From assembly GCA_040768665.1 (NCBI GenBank), contig JAXGMN010000018.1, positions 1 to 64,000 of the forward strand: DNA of 64,000 bases, given 5' to 3'. Numbering within the stretch: position 1 is the stretch's first letter; each line of letters begins with the position of its first letter. The position numbers were made by a program, and so were the translations under genes. This document shows positions 34,182 through 43,358 of this stretch, in pieces. The notes under the pieces were generated by a model. That model was not told the origin of the DNA, did not search any database, and was given only the letters and a program-made list of their open reading frames with translations. The stretch is from JABWBD01 sp040768665 (GTDB lineage: Bacteria > Planctomycetota > Planctomycetia > Pirellulales > Thermoguttaceae).

Positions 34182-35930
34182 ATGCCTATGCGAAAGCGAT
34201 TTATCCGGTCCGATGGAAAACCGCTCGGTGCTTTTCATCCTCGCTTCGAGCAGCTCGAGCCGAGGTGGGCTCTATCGGCCGTCGGCCTCTCCGGCATGGC
34301 GGCTCTTGAGCGGATCGGGGCTGTCCATGCCGCAAACTCCGACCTGGCCGGCGAGTCGTTCGAATCTGCGTACGACTTTGGAGAACTGAGCGAGTCTCGC
34401 GAGGTGAGCGACTTCGTCGGCCGTACGGACGCTCGCGATGTCTTCCGTTTCGAGATCACCAGCGAAACGGAAATCACCATCGCAATGGATAACTTGAGCC
34501 AGGACGTCGATCTGTTTCTGTACAGCGAAACGCGGCGCCTCATCGATCGTTCGACGAACGGAGGCTCGCAAGCGGAGTCGATAGGCCGCACGCTCGCGCC
34601 GGGGACCTATTACGCCGCCGTCGATCCCTACTGGCTCTTCTCCAGCAACTATCGTCTCTCGCTGACAGTTCCCCCGCCCAAGCAGACCCCCGGAGACGGT
34701 GAGGCCTTTGCCGACGTGCCCTGGTTTGGCGGGCAGAACGAATGGAACTTGAACGCGATCAACGCGCCCGAGGCCTGGGCGCAGGGGTTCACGGGCGAAG
34801 GGATCATCGCCGCCGTCGTGGACACCGGGGTGGACCTGACTCATCCGGAACTGCTTTCCAGCCTGTGGGTCAACTCCGGTGAGATTCCCGGCAACGGCCG
34901 CGACGACGACGGCAACGGCTTTACCGATGACACTCATGGCTGGGATTTCGCCAATGGCGACAACCGGCCGTCCGACCAGAACGGCCATGGCACGCACGTG
35001 GCGGGCACGATCGCCGCGGCAAACAACGGCCGCGGGACGACGGGGGTTGCCCCGGGGATCACGATCATGCCGGTTCAGGTTTTGAATGCCGATGGCTCCG
35101 GTTCGACGACCTCCGTGGCTGCGGGAATCCGCTATGCCGTCGACAACGGGGCCGATCTGATCAATCTTAGCCTGGGCGGAGGCTTCAGCTCCGAGATCCG
35201 ATCGGCCTTGGAGTACGCCGCGCGGCACGACGTGATGGTGATCGCTGCTTCAGGCAATCGCGGAGCTACCACGCCCGACTACCCGGCCGCTCATTCCGCG
35301 GAGCTCGCCAATGTGCTCTCCGTCGAGGCCCACACGGCAAACGGAACAAACGCAACGTTCAGCAACGGGCCGGGCAACTCCGTTCAGGTGGCCGCTCCGG
35401 GTGTCGATATCTACAGCACCCTGCCCGGCGGACGCTTCGGCCGCATGAGCGGGACGAGCATGGCTACACCTCACGTCACCGGATTGGCTGCTCTCGCTCT
35501 CTCGGCCAATCCCAGCCTCACCGCGACACAGTTGCGCCAGATTCTCGTCGAGGGAGCCAACCGGAGCATTTCCGGTTCCACTGCGTCGGGCGGGGTCAAC
35601 GCCGCGGCTGCCGTCGCGCAAGCGGCAAGCTCGATCAGCAGGCCCTCAATGCTCGCGAGCAATACGACCTGGCATCAGACGACCGAAAGCTTTTGGCGCC
35701 CGCTTCTGGCCCGGTCGACATTCCAGGATGCCGGCGCGAGCACGGTTGCTTTGCGAGAAGATTCCGGCGTGCCCGTCTGCCGAACCGGACGGGCGTTGCG
35801 GCCGACAAGTTGCACGCCAGCGGCAAGAACCGTCGACGCAGTATTCGCTCAACTCGAAGCCCGTGCCGGTGTCGATCACGGCTTCCGTATGTGGGCGGAA
35901 AGCGGAGAATGGCTACACCCCCGTCCTTGA
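34182..35930 (+). CDS. Subtilisin-like (S8) protease with LEPR-type motif and PPC domain
   Basis: A 582-residue secreted or surface protease. Residues 22-33 (FEQLEPRWALSA) are a LEPR-xLL-like motif, shared in type with the giant protein at 4315. A pre-peptidase C-terminal-like domain lies at about 60-160 (DARDVFRFEI, DVDLFLY). The catalytic domain (about 190-480) has Asp214 in AAVVDTGVDLTHPE, His269 in NGHGTHVAG, the oxyanion Asn359 and Ser426 in SGTSMATPHVTG, so it should be active. The C-terminal ~100 residues are unassigned. PPC before the catalytic domain is unusual, as it normally follows it. No classical signal peptide is visible, so export may depend on the LEPR-type leader. Confidence 0.9.
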   Translation: MPMRKRFIRSDGKPLGAFHPRFEQLEPRWALSAVGLSGMAALERIGAVHAANSDLAGESFESAYDFGELSESREVSDFVGRTDARDVFRFEITSETEITIAMDNLSQDVDLFLYSETRRLIDRSTNGGSQAESIGRTLAPGTYYAAVDPYWLFSSNYRLSLTVPPPKQTPGDGEAFADVPWFGGQNEWNLNAINAPEAWAQGFTGEGIIAAVVDTGVDLTHPELLSSLWVNSGEIPGNGRDDDGNGFTDDTHGWDFANGDNRPSDQNGHGTHVAGTIAAANNGRGTTGVAPGITIMPVQVLNADGSGSTTSVAAGIRYAVDNGADLINLSLGGGFSSEIRSALEYAARHDVMVIAASGNRGATTPDYPAAHSAELANVLSVEAHTANGTNATFSNGPGNSVQVAAPGVDIYSTLPGGRFGRMSGTSMATPHVTGLAALALSANPSLTATQLRQILVEGANRSISGSTASGGVNAAAAVAQAASSISRPSMLASNTTWHQTTESFWRPLLARSTFQDAGASTVALREDSGVPVCRTGRALRPTSCTPAARTVDAVFAQLEARAGVDHGFRMWAESGEWLHPRP

Positions 35931-35989
35931 ACCATTCCGGCTTATGGGGTACCATCAGGCATGATCCCGACCACCGCCGCGAGGACATC

Positions 35990-37510
35990 ATGCCTGAGAA
36001 CCTGTCCGGATTATTCGAGAATGTCTGCCGGCACGCGCGCGAGACGGCGCTGCTTGGCTCGATCGAATCGGTGCTCGCCTGGGACGAGCGGACGATGCTG
36101 CCTCGGGCGGGCGGAGAACATCGCGCTGAGCAAATGACGCTGCTGTCGGGCATGATTCACCAGCGGCTGGTCGACCCGCAGTATGGAGACTGGCTTGGGC
36201 ACTTGTCGGAGAGTCCGCTGGCCGAGGATCCGCACAGCGACGCCGGGGCGACGATCCGCCGACTCAAGCGGCAATACGACAAGAAGGTCCGCCTGCCGCA
36301 GTCGCTGGTGGAGGAGTTGACACGGACGTCGGTTCTCGGTCAGCAGGCCTGGCAGGAAGCGAGGCAGAACGACGATTTCGCCGTCATGCGGCCGTGGCTG
36401 GAAAAGACCTTCCATCTGAAACGGCAGGAAGCCGAAGCGCTGGGCTACGACGAGCAACCCTACGACGCGCTATTGGACGATTACGAGCCCGAGGAGCGAA
36501 CGACCCGAGTGGCGGAGGTGCTTCGCCGGCTCCGCGAGGAACTGGTGCCGCTGGTCGGCGCCATCGCCGAAAGCTCTCGCCGCCCGGATACCACCATCCT
36601 CGAACGCGAGTACCCTGCGGCTGCACAGGAGGCATTCGGGCGAGAAGCGGCGCAGCGCATCGGGTTCGACTTCGATCGCGGCCGGCTCGACGTCACTGCG
36701 CACCCGTTCTGCGCGGGACTGGGACCGAACGACTGCCGCATTACAACGCGGTACAACGAGCGGTTTTTTAACGAAGCCTTCTTCGGCATCCTGCACGAAG
36801 CAGGCCACGGGATCTACGACCAGGGGCTTCGAACCGATCAATACGGCCTGCCGCTTGGGGAAGCGATTTCACTCGGCATTCACGAGTCGCAGTCGCGGCT
36901 CTGGGAGAATCTCGTGGGTCGGAGCCTGGCGTTCTGGGAATTCTTCTATCCGCCAGCCCAACAGTTCTTCCCGGCAGCGCTGGACGACGTCGATCCGGCC
37001 GAGTTCCACTTCGCCATTAACGACGTTCGGCCGTCCTTGATTCGCGTCGAAGCCGACGAAGCAACGTACAACCTTCATATCCTCGTCCGGTTCGAGCTGG
37101 AGCAGGCCCTGCTTAACGATGACCTGCCGGTTTCGGATCTGCCCGCGGCATGGAACGCGAAATACCGGGAGTACCTCGGTATCGAACCGCCGAACGACGC
37201 GAAAGGCGTGCTTCAGGACGTGCACTGGAGTGCCGGGCTCGTCGGATACTTTCCCACCTACTCGCTGGGCAATCTGCATAGCGCGCAGATCTTCGCCGTG
37301 GCGGACGTGGAGTTGGGAGGGTTGGCCGGGCAGTTCGCGCGAGGCGAATTCGAGCCGCTGCGACAGTGGCTCAACGAAAAGGTCCACCGGCAGGGGCAGC
37401 GCTATTCCGCCGAGGAACTGATCGTGCAGCTTACCGGCCGAGTGCTTTCGCACCAGTCGCTCATGGCCCACCTTCGCGGAAAACTCGAGCTGCTGTACGG
37501 CATCGCCTGA
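35990..37510 (+). CDS. Carboxypeptidase Taq-type metallopeptidase (M32)
   Basis: Predicted 506 residues from the ATG at 35990, in the frame that remains open from further upstream. The zinc site is HEAGH at 269-273, preceded by HPF (238-240) and followed by the HESQSR segment, all standard for M32. The length equals that of the family (about 500). It trims C-terminal residues from peptides in the cytoplasm. The first strands (SVLAWDERTMLPRAGGEHRA) are also highly typical. It follows the subtilase gene by 59 bases and could share its message, but function does not require a link. Confidence 0.92.
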   Translation: MPENLSGLFENVCRHARETALLGSIESVLAWDERTMLPRAGGEHRAEQMTLLSGMIHQRLVDPQYGDWLGHLSESPLAEDPHSDAGATIRRLKRQYDKKVRLPQSLVEELTRTSVLGQQAWQEARQNDDFAVMRPWLEKTFHLKRQEAEALGYDEQPYDALLDDYEPEERTTRVAEVLRRLREELVPLVGAIAESSRRPDTTILEREYPAAAQEAFGREAAQRIGFDFDRGRLDVTAHPFCAGLGPNDCRITTRYNERFFNEAFFGILHEAGHGIYDQGLRTDQYGLPLGEAISLGIHESQSRLWENLVGRSLAFWEFFYPPAQQFFPAALDDVDPAEFHFAINDVRPSLIRVEADEATYNLHILVRFELEQALLNDDLPVSDLPAAWNAKYREYLGIEPPNDAKGVLQDVHWSAGLVGYFPTYSLGNLHSAQIFAVADVELGGLAGQFARGEFEPLRQWLNEKVHRQGQRYSAEELIVQLTGRVLSHQSLMAHLRGKLELLYGIA

Positions 37511-37536
37511 CGACGGTCGTCGCTCCTGCTTCGCGG

Positions 37537-38092
37537 TTACGGCGCGGTATTCAGCACCCGTGCCAACTCGGCGGGCTTGACGGGTTTGACCAGGTGCTCG
37601 TTGAATCCGGCTTCCAGGGCAGCCTGGCGGTCGGAAGGATGGCCGTAGCCGGTCAGGGCGATCAAGCGCGTCCGCTGTTTCCCCGGAAGTTGCCGGACCT
37701 GGCGGGCGAGTTGGTAGCCGTCGAGCCCGGGCAGACCGATATCGACCAGGGCCAGGTCGAAATCGGCCCGGCGAAATGCCTCCAGGCCCTTGTGGCCGTC
37801 CTCGGCGGCTTCCACCTGGAAGCCGTCGTGCTCCAACAACAATTTCAGCATCTGGCGACAGTCGGCGTTGTCTTCCACGATGAGGATACGGGAGGGCTGT
37901 GGCGGCGCAGCCTCCGGAGCGGCAGGTTCGGTGTGTTTCGGATCGGCACTGCTCAGCGGAAGCCCGCCGTCGACCTTCGCCTTCTTTTACCGAGTGGAGC
38001 TCTTTGTTGGTGCTCTGCAACTCCTCGTTCGACGCGACGAACTCCTCATTGGTCGCCTGCAGCTCTTCGTTGCTGGTTAAAGCGGAAGTCAC
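37537..38092 (-). pseudogene. Relic of a CheB/CheR-type hybrid kinase: helical linker fused to receiver
   Basis: From 38092 the minus strand encodes TSNEELQATNEEFVASNEEL followed by QSTNKELHSVKE, the coiled-coil signature of CheB-CheR-PAS hybrid kinases. After a stop, and in another frame, comes LPLSSADP (resembling the end of a histidine-kinase ATPase domain), then SRILIVEDNADCRQML and a full receiver ending at 37537, with Asp in LALVDIGLPGLDG and Lys in LVKPVKP. The methyltransferase, PAS, dimerisation and ATPase parts between are gone, so an internal deletion is likely. The receiver alone (ORF from 37878) is intact and could be expressed, but no partner kinase is adjacent. Confidence 0.75.
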
Positions 38093-38295
38093 AGATCGGC
38101 TGGCAACCGGCTGTCGCGCCGCTTGCGGTACACTTTCCAGTGATGATAGAATGCGCGGTCTCCGCTGGCGGGATCCGACAGAGTTGTCGCGATGGTGGAT
38201 AAACTCTCAGTAGCGGCTAGATCCCCCGCATCCGTGTGACTCCGGTGGTTCTCCATCTGCGCCCTCGAACCGGTAGACTCGCCTGGCCGGCTGTG

Positions 38296-38357
38296 CTTTC
38301 CTTGGCGACAGATCGGTTTAGAATCGCTTTCCTTGGCGACAGATCGGTTTAGAATCA
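38296..38357 (+). repeat. Two perfect tandem copies of a 31-base unit
   Basis: The unit, starting GCTTTCCTTGGCGACAGATC, occurs at 38296-38326 and 38327-38357 without a mismatch. It lies in the 465-base gap between the kinase relic and the DoxX gene. The rest of that gap shows nothing recognisable except the DoxX ribosome-binding site AAGGAG near 38545. Immediately after the repeats is AGAATCATTCT, a small palindrome. Confidence 0.85.
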
Positions 38358-38557
38358 TTCTAATGGAGCGCGCCAAGATGTGGAACTCCCTCGTGGAAGA
38401 CTCGGGGTAAACATTCGCCGGACACGTGCCAGTTGAACACCTGCTACGATCCGGCTCACAGGGGCTTCCGGTCTCTTCGGGTCGTCAATGAAGACTGGAT
38501 GGCCAGGAAACGTTCCGGGAAGTAACAGACCGATCGGGAAACGGAAGGAGAAAACCC

Positions 38558-39004
38558 ATGCGGTACTTGTTCTACTGCGACTCGGTAGGCCGAATCGGTT
38601 CTGTCGGGTTGCTGTTGCTTCGTCTGGTGATGGGGGCAGCATTTGTGCTGCACGGCTGGCCAAAGATCCAGAACCCATTTGGCTGGATGGGACCGGAAGC
38701 TCCGTTCCCTGGGATTCTCATCGCTCTGGCGGCGGTGGCTGAGTTCGGCGGCGGACTGGCCCTGATTGTTGGACTGCTCACCCGGCTGGCGTCCCTGGGG
38801 ATCATCAGCACGATGGTGGTGGCAATCGGCATGGTCCACGTGCCGAAAGGAGACCCATTCGTTGGCCAGGGCGGGGCGTCCTGGGAACTGGCAGCCGTGT
38901 ATTTTGCCTGCGGTATCCTGTTTCTGCTTTTGGGACCGGGAAGGATCTCATTGGATGCCCTCCTGTTCGGCAGACGCAATCCACCTCAGACATCGGAGTC
39001 ATGA
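38558..39004 (+). CDS. DoxX-family membrane protein
   Basis: A 148-residue protein with four membrane helices, start at 38558 after AAGGAG. The first helix GLLLLRLVMGAAFVLHGWPK is the hallmark of DoxX/SURF4-like proteins, followed by AVAEFGGGLALIVGLLTR. The role in bacteria is poorly known, with oxidative-stress, thiosulfate-oxidation and redox-complex links reported for the family. The 3' neighbour is a short nitroreductase fragment, so this may be what is left of a DoxX-nitroreductase pair. Confidence 0.88.
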   Translation: MRYLFYCDSVGRIGSVGLLLLRLVMGAAFVLHGWPKIQNPFGWMGPEAPFPGILIALAAVAEFGGGLALIVGLLTRLASLGIISTMVVAIGMVHVPKGDPFVGQGGASWELAAVYFACGILFLLLGPGRISLDALLFGRRNPPQTSES

Positions 39005-39040
39005 GCAGGCTCACCGCAAGGAGAAATGGAGGAAACGGCC

Positions 39041-39151
39041 ATGCACAAGCAAGCGACTCCCGACCATCCGATTCATGAACTGATCGCCAATCGCTGGAGC
39101 CCCTACGCCTTCTCAGGCCAGTGGGGTACAGCATCCACCATTGTCCATTAG
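39041..39151 (+). pseudogene. Nitroreductase-family N-terminal fragment
   Basis: Starting at the ATG at 39041, after GGAGG, the frame reads ATPDHPIHELIANRWSPYAF, which is the usual opening of nitroreductase-like flavoproteins, then leaves homology after SGQWG and stops after 36 residues. The rest of the ~200-residue enzyme is missing, since the next annotated gene is unrelated. It follows DoxX by 36 bases. Confidence 0.65.
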
Positions 39152-39181
39152 CCGAGCGGCAGGTGAGAGTTTACCCGCCTA

Positions 39182-39213
39182 TCATCCCGGCTGCCGGGTA
39201 GCAGCCGGGATGA
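39182..39213. repeat. REP-like hairpin
   Basis: TCATCCCGGCTGC and GCAGCCGGGATGA form a 13-base stem around a six-base loop. The core CCCGGCTGC..GCAGCCGGG is shared with the hairpins at 55797-55825 and 60121-60153 and with half of the element at 50246-50378. It lies at the 3' end of the convergent zinc-ribbon gene. Confidence 0.8.
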
Positions 39214-39251
39214 TGGCAATCGTGACCGGATGCGATCATCTGCCACACGCC

Positions 39252-40148
39252 TTAGTTCTCGTCGCGGCCGAAATTGTGTTCGATCGCGTTGCGCTCGGCT
39301 GCTTCGATCCGCTGAATGCTCCAGCGATACTTCTGGTCGCGAATCAGATTCGACGGGTCATCAAAGTACTCGCCCATCTGCTTCTTGTCGAGTTCGTCGA
39401 GTCGATCGTCGTCGGCGCGGTCTGCATGGCGGGAGATGAGCAGGACGTAGTACTTGCCTGTCAGGATCAACGGATTGAAACTGCCGGATGCATCCGCCCG
39501 AGCGTAGACTCCCCCGAGCTCGCGAATGCCGCGTACCGTCCTGTCGCTCTCCAATGGGGTCTCATGGGGCCGAATCCCGACAACCGAGAATTTCCTTTCG
39601 GGTCGTTTGTCCCGGGGAAGGATGATGGCCACGGCCCCCTCGTCTCCCTCAAGCCCGCCGGCGCCGGGGTCGTAGACCAGCTTTCCTTCCACCAACACCT
39701 CTTCCCTGCCGGCCGATTGTTCATCGAGAAACAGCTCGTAGGACGCGTCGCCGCGTCCGATCAGATAGCCGGCGGCAAACGCCAGGAGCGCAATCACCGG
39801 CAGCAGGATTGCCTGACCGTACAGCGTCTGCCGCGGGAAGATCACGAAGTCGCCCGCGGTGTAGAACAGTTTCGCCTTCGGGTCCGCAGGCACCGGGGTC
39901 GGGGCACTGCGCCGACGCGGCGGGGCGTCCAGGGGTACCGGGTCGTCGTCGTAGACGGCCAATTCCGGCACCACGACGGCTGTTTCCAGCCCACTGAACT
40001 GCTCCATCGCCAGAGCTGCGTCGGCGGCCTCTTCGCTCGGGACCGTTTGGGAATGGCCGCACTTTGGGCACTGGATCTCTGCCCCGGTTTTCCGGCTGCC
40101 AATGCTCAACAAACCCCGGCATCGTGGACAGTAGAAGCGAATCGCCAT
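39252..40148 (-). CDS. Membrane-anchored zinc-ribbon protein of unknown function
   Basis: Predicted 298 residues from the ATG at 40148. A zinc ribbon is at the start (FYCPRCRGLLSI and IQCPKCGHSQTVP, two CxxC pairs). A proline-rich linker and one membrane helix (about 120-135, ILLPVIALLAFAAGYLIG) follow, with an outer or inner C-terminal part of about 160 residues that I do not recognise (contains YYVLLISRHAD). The two-CxxC head plus helix layout is common among planctomycete proteins of unknown role. The small membrane protein gene at 40181-40426 is 32 bases upstream in the same direction, so the two are probably one operon. Confidence 0.7.
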   Translation of the reverse strand: MAIRFYCPRCRGLLSIGSRKTGAEIQCPKCGHSQTVPSEEAADAALAMEQFSGLETAVVVPELAVYDDDPVPLDAPPRRRSAPTPVPADPKAKLFYTAGDFVIFPRQTLYGQAILLPVIALLAFAAGYLIGRGDASYELFLDEQSAGREEVLVEGKLVYDPGAGGLEGDEGAVAIILPRDKRPERKFSVVGIRPHETPLESDRTVRGIRELGGVYARADASGSFNPLILTGKYYVLLISRHADRADDDRLDELDKKQMGEYFDDPSNLIRDQKYRWSIQRIEAAERNAIEHNFGRDEN

Positions 40149-40180
40149 TGCTTCAAGATAACCGCAGAAGCCGGCAAAGT

Positions 40181-40426
40181 TTAGTCCGGAAAACTCGCGG
40201 AAACGAGCAAGTGAATGCCCTGGACCAGAATCAGAAAAACGAGGTTCAGGCACCAGGTCACCAGGAACGCCAGGGCGATCCGTTCCAGAACCGCGCCCCC
40301 TTGGATATCCCCCATCGCCAATAGGAGCCGGCCGAGTGCCCAAACCACGATGGTAGCCACCGGCAACAGCAGCGCGCCGGCGATGAGAACGAGCAAAAGC
40401 CGTGTGAGAAGAGTTTTCCAGATCAT
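40181..40426 (-). CDS. Small two-helix membrane protein
   Basis: 81 residues from the ATG at 40426 (MIWKTLLTRLLLVLIAGALL). Two hydrophobic helices lie at about 8-33 and 52-75 with a short polar loop. No family is recognised. Being 32 bases upstream of the zinc-ribbon membrane protein and in the same direction suggests a shared transcript and possibly a complex. The reading frame is open far upstream, but only this part has membrane-protein character. Confidence 0.6.
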   Translation of the reverse strand: MIWKTLLTRLLLVLIAGALLLPVATIVVWALGRLLLAMGDIQGGAVLERIALAFLVTWCLNLVFLILVQGIHLLVSASFPD

Positions 40427-40507
40427 GCAGATTTTCCTGACTTTGCTGATTCTCCCGCTCGTCAGGTCCGGTGTCAATGGGACGGCACTTCGCAGGTGCG
40501 GAATGGC

Positions 40508-40599
40508 CTGATGCAAGAGGGGACAGTCGCCGCAACGTATAGTGGGTTGGTAGGAGTGAAGATGCATAGTCTTGCAGAGCCAGTCCTCTTTTGCATCAG
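40508..40599. repeat. 92-base inverted-repeat element, GGGGAC family, copy 1
   Basis: Arms CTGATGCAAGAGGGGAC and GTCCTCTTTTGCATCAG enclose a 58-base centre containing GTCGCCGCAA. A relative of the same length stands at 43210-43301, flanking the esterase gene on its other side, and a third at 63181-63268. The gap 40427-40763 holds only this element and the promoter region of the esterase. Confidence 0.75.
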
Positions 40600-40763
40600 C
40601 CTGGGCGCGGAGAGGGCAGACCGCGCGGTTCACCCCACTACAGGACCGGACGCTCCTTGACTTGGGGGCCCACTGGGCCAGAATAAAACTACGGGGCTGA
40701 TGCCGTATCTGCCCCGGCTTCTCGTCCTTCCGACCCATCGAGCTGATCGACCGAGGATTCGCG

Positions 40764-43139
40764 ATGACCCGATTCGGGCTGAACTGTCTTTTTGCGCTGG
40801 TGGCGATGGGATTTGTCTTGCCGTCCCAGGCACCTGCTGCAGACATTCTGCTCAACGACGGTCGCCTGCTTTCCGGAAAGCCCGGCGAGATTGCGGGGGT
40901 GGCGGAGGTGCCGAAACCGCCCAGCCCCGACGGGAGCGGACCCCTGCAGCGGATCGGGTTTCTTGACGACGACCTCCGCCGAACGTTCTTTCCCAAGCGG
41001 CAGATTCGAGAGATTCGCCAGGACGACGCCACGCGGATCATCGAGCGATACAAGATCCACCAGCGCATAATGCGAGGCGGACGCACGGTCCAGAGCGTCG
41101 GGCCCGCGATTCGAATCCAACCGTTCGACCAGTATGGCCGGCGGATCTTCACGATGCAGACCCTCCGCGGCCCCGAAAACGTGATTCAGGGAATCACCGA
41201 GATGACCCCGACCTGGGCAAAAGTCGAAGGGATCACCCACGTCTGGGACATGCGGATCGCCACAAGTTCCCTTCCGCCCGACGTGCTGGCTGCTATTCTC
41301 GCCAATCAGACCAATCCGAGCGATCTGGAAGAGCGCAAGCGGATCGCTCGTTTCTACCTTCAGGCCGAACGCTACGAAGACGCCTACCGCGAACTCGAAC
41401 GGATTCTAGAGGATTTCGCCGCCACTCCGGACATCAAGGACCAGTTGGAGCCATCGATCCGCGCCATTCGCCAACTCAGCGCGCAGCGGATCCTCCGCGA
41501 GCTGCGTCTGCGGCGCGACGCCGGCCAGCACCGGCTCGCAGTGGAGATGCTCAACACGTTTCCCTCCGACGGCGTCGCCGGCGAAATCCTCCAGGCTGTC
41601 CGCGAAATGCTCCTGGAATACCAGAACTTCGAATCGCAACGGACGTCCGCCCTGGCGAAACTCGATCAGTTGGTTGAAAAGGTCAAGGATGACACCGTTC
41701 GCAACCGCATCCAACCGGTCCGCGAGGAAGTGCATGCAAGCCTCAATCTGAACACGATGGAACGCATGGCGGCATTCCTGCGAATGGCCGACGACGAATC
41801 GCTCACGCCGGAAGAGAGGGTCTCGTTGGCGGTCAGCGGGTGGCTGGTCGGCAGCAACGCCGCGGTCGTAAAACTGCCGGTAGCCCTGTCGCTTCACAAA
41901 GTTCGTTGGCTGGTGATCGAATACCTCAACGCCGCCGACGCCCTCAGTCGAGCCAAGGTCCTCGAACAGTTTCACTCGGAGGAAGGGGCCGTGCCTTCGC
42001 TGGTGGCCCAGATCGTCGCCCATATGAAACCTCCGGTCGAGATGTCCGCGCCGGCCGACGGCAAACCCGGGCTCTACGAGCTCGAGGTGCCGGGACTTGG
42101 GCAGTCGCCGCCGGTTCGCTTTCTGGTGCAGTTGCCGCCCGAATACGATCCCTACCGTCGCTATCCCGCGGTCGTTACGCTCCACGGAGCAGGCAATACG
42201 CCCGAACAGCAGGTCGACTGGTGGGCGGGGGCTTGGACCGAAAAGGGTTTTCGTTTCGGACAGGCGACGCGTCAAGGGTATATCGTCGTTGCACCGGCAT
42301 GGGCGACGGATTACCAGAAGGACTATGAATATTCGGCACGCGAACATTCGGCCGTGCTTGACACCCTCCGCGACGCCTGCCGCCGGTTCTCGATCGACAC
42401 CGATCGGGTATTCCTGTCGGGCCACTCCATGGGCGGCGATGCGGCTTGGGACATCGGATTGGCTCATCCCGATCTCTGGGCCGGCGTGATACCGGTGGTT
42501 GCGAAGGCGGACCGTTACTGCGCCCACTATTGGCCGAATGCGGAGCTGGTTCCCTATTATTTCGTTTGCGGCGAGTTGGACGGCCGAAAAATGATCGAAA
42601 ACGCCCGCGATCTCGACCGCTATCTTACTCGCAACTACAACTGCACGGTCGTGGAGTACCAGGGCCGCGGCCACGAGCATTTCTCCGACGAAATCCAGCG
42701 CCTGTTCGACTGGATGGGCCGCTTCCGTCGCAATTTCTTCCCACGCGAATTCACCGCCAAGACGATGCGACGCTGGGACAACTTCTTCTGGTGGGTGGAA
42801 CTCGACCAGTTGCCGCCCAAGGCGATCGTGGAACCGGTCCACTGGCCCCCCGATCGCGGTTTTCAGCCGGTGGAAACCTCCGCCTCCGTGACCGCGACCA
42901 ACGGACTGTACATCAAGACCGGCGCGGGAAGCGTTCGCGTCTGGCTCTCGCCGGACCTGGTGAAACTCGACGAGCGGGTCACCATCGTCGTGAACGGTCA
43001 GCGGATCAACAGCTCCGAACCGTTTATCGAGTCAAAGGTGGAGACGATTCTCGAGGACGTTCGCACGCGTGGCGACCGCCAACATCCCTTTTGGGCGAAA
43101 GTCGAATCTCCCACGGGAAGGCTGCAGGCAAGACGCTGA
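40764..43139 (+). CDS. Exported alpha/beta-hydrolase (esterase/PHB-depolymerase-like) with TPR-like middle part
   Basis: A 791-residue protein with a signal peptide (MTRFGLNCLFALVAMGFVLP...). Residues 30-170 form an unassigned domain, 175-420 a helical segment that includes TPR-like pairs, and 430-690 an alpha/beta hydrolase. The last has the oxyanion stretch VTLHGAG, nucleophile Ser555 in LSGHSMGGDA, Asp in CGELDGR and His in GRGHEHFSD. The C-terminal 100 residues look beta-rich. Such hydrolases release esterified groups from polymers. A role at the outer face on a polysaccharide ester is inference. Palindromic repeats flank it on both sides. Confidence 0.78.
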   Translation: MTRFGLNCLFALVAMGFVLPSQAPAADILLNDGRLLSGKPGEIAGVAEVPKPPSPDGSGPLQRIGFLDDDLRRTFFPKRQIREIRQDDATRIIERYKIHQRIMRGGRTVQSVGPAIRIQPFDQYGRRIFTMQTLRGPENVIQGITEMTPTWAKVEGITHVWDMRIATSSLPPDVLAAILANQTNPSDLEERKRIARFYLQAERYEDAYRELERILEDFAATPDIKDQLEPSIRAIRQLSAQRILRELRLRRDAGQHRLAVEMLNTFPSDGVAGEILQAVREMLLEYQNFESQRTSALAKLDQLVEKVKDDTVRNRIQPVREEVHASLNLNTMERMAAFLRMADDESLTPEERVSLAVSGWLVGSNAAVVKLPVALSLHKVRWLVIEYLNAADALSRAKVLEQFHSEEGAVPSLVAQIVAHMKPPVEMSAPADGKPGLYELEVPGLGQSPPVRFLVQLPPEYDPYRRYPAVVTLHGAGNTPEQQVDWWAGAWTEKGFRFGQATRQGYIVVAPAWATDYQKDYEYSAREHSAVLDTLRDACRRFSIDTDRVFLSGHSMGGDAAWDIGLAHPDLWAGVIPVVAKADRYCAHYWPNAELVPYYFVCGELDGRKMIENARDLDRYLTRNYNCTVVEYQGRGHEHFSDEIQRLFDWMGRFRRNFFPREFTAKTMRRWDNFFWWVELDQLPPKAIVEPVHWPPDRGFQPVETSASVTATNGLYIKTGAGSVRVWLSPDLVKLDERVTIVVNGQRINSSEPFIESKVETILEDVRTRGDRQHPFWAKVESPTGRLQARR

Positions 43140-43209
43140 ATTGCCGCTGGTTCGGAGCAGTTCCTGACCGCCGGCAGGCCCTCTCCGCCACGCTCCCACT
43201 CGGCGGAGA

Positions 43210-43301
43210 CTGCTGAAAAAGGGGACTGGCTCCGCAACCGGTAGTGAGTTGACTCGACGACAGGCACAAGATGTTGTGGTGCCTGTCCTCTTTTTCAGCA
43301 G
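43210..43301. repeat. 92-base inverted-repeat element, GGGGAC family, copy 2
   Basis: CTGCTGAAAAAGGGGACTGG on the left and GTCCTCTTTTTCAGCAG on the right. The centre shares TCCGCAA and TAGTG with copy 1 at 40508-40599, and the left arm shares AAAAAGGGGACTGGCTCCGC with copy 3 at 63181. The arms differ between copies but stay complementary within each copy, so pairing is conserved. Confidence 0.8.
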
Positions 43302-43358
43302 TTTCCGGCAGGCGGGAAATACTGCCGGCGTAGACACCAGGACCGGGGGCGGATATAA

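Noticed and set aside
40181..41152. A 323-codon minus-strand frame
   Set aside because: Only its last 81 codons look like a membrane protein. The earlier part is antisense to the esterase gene.
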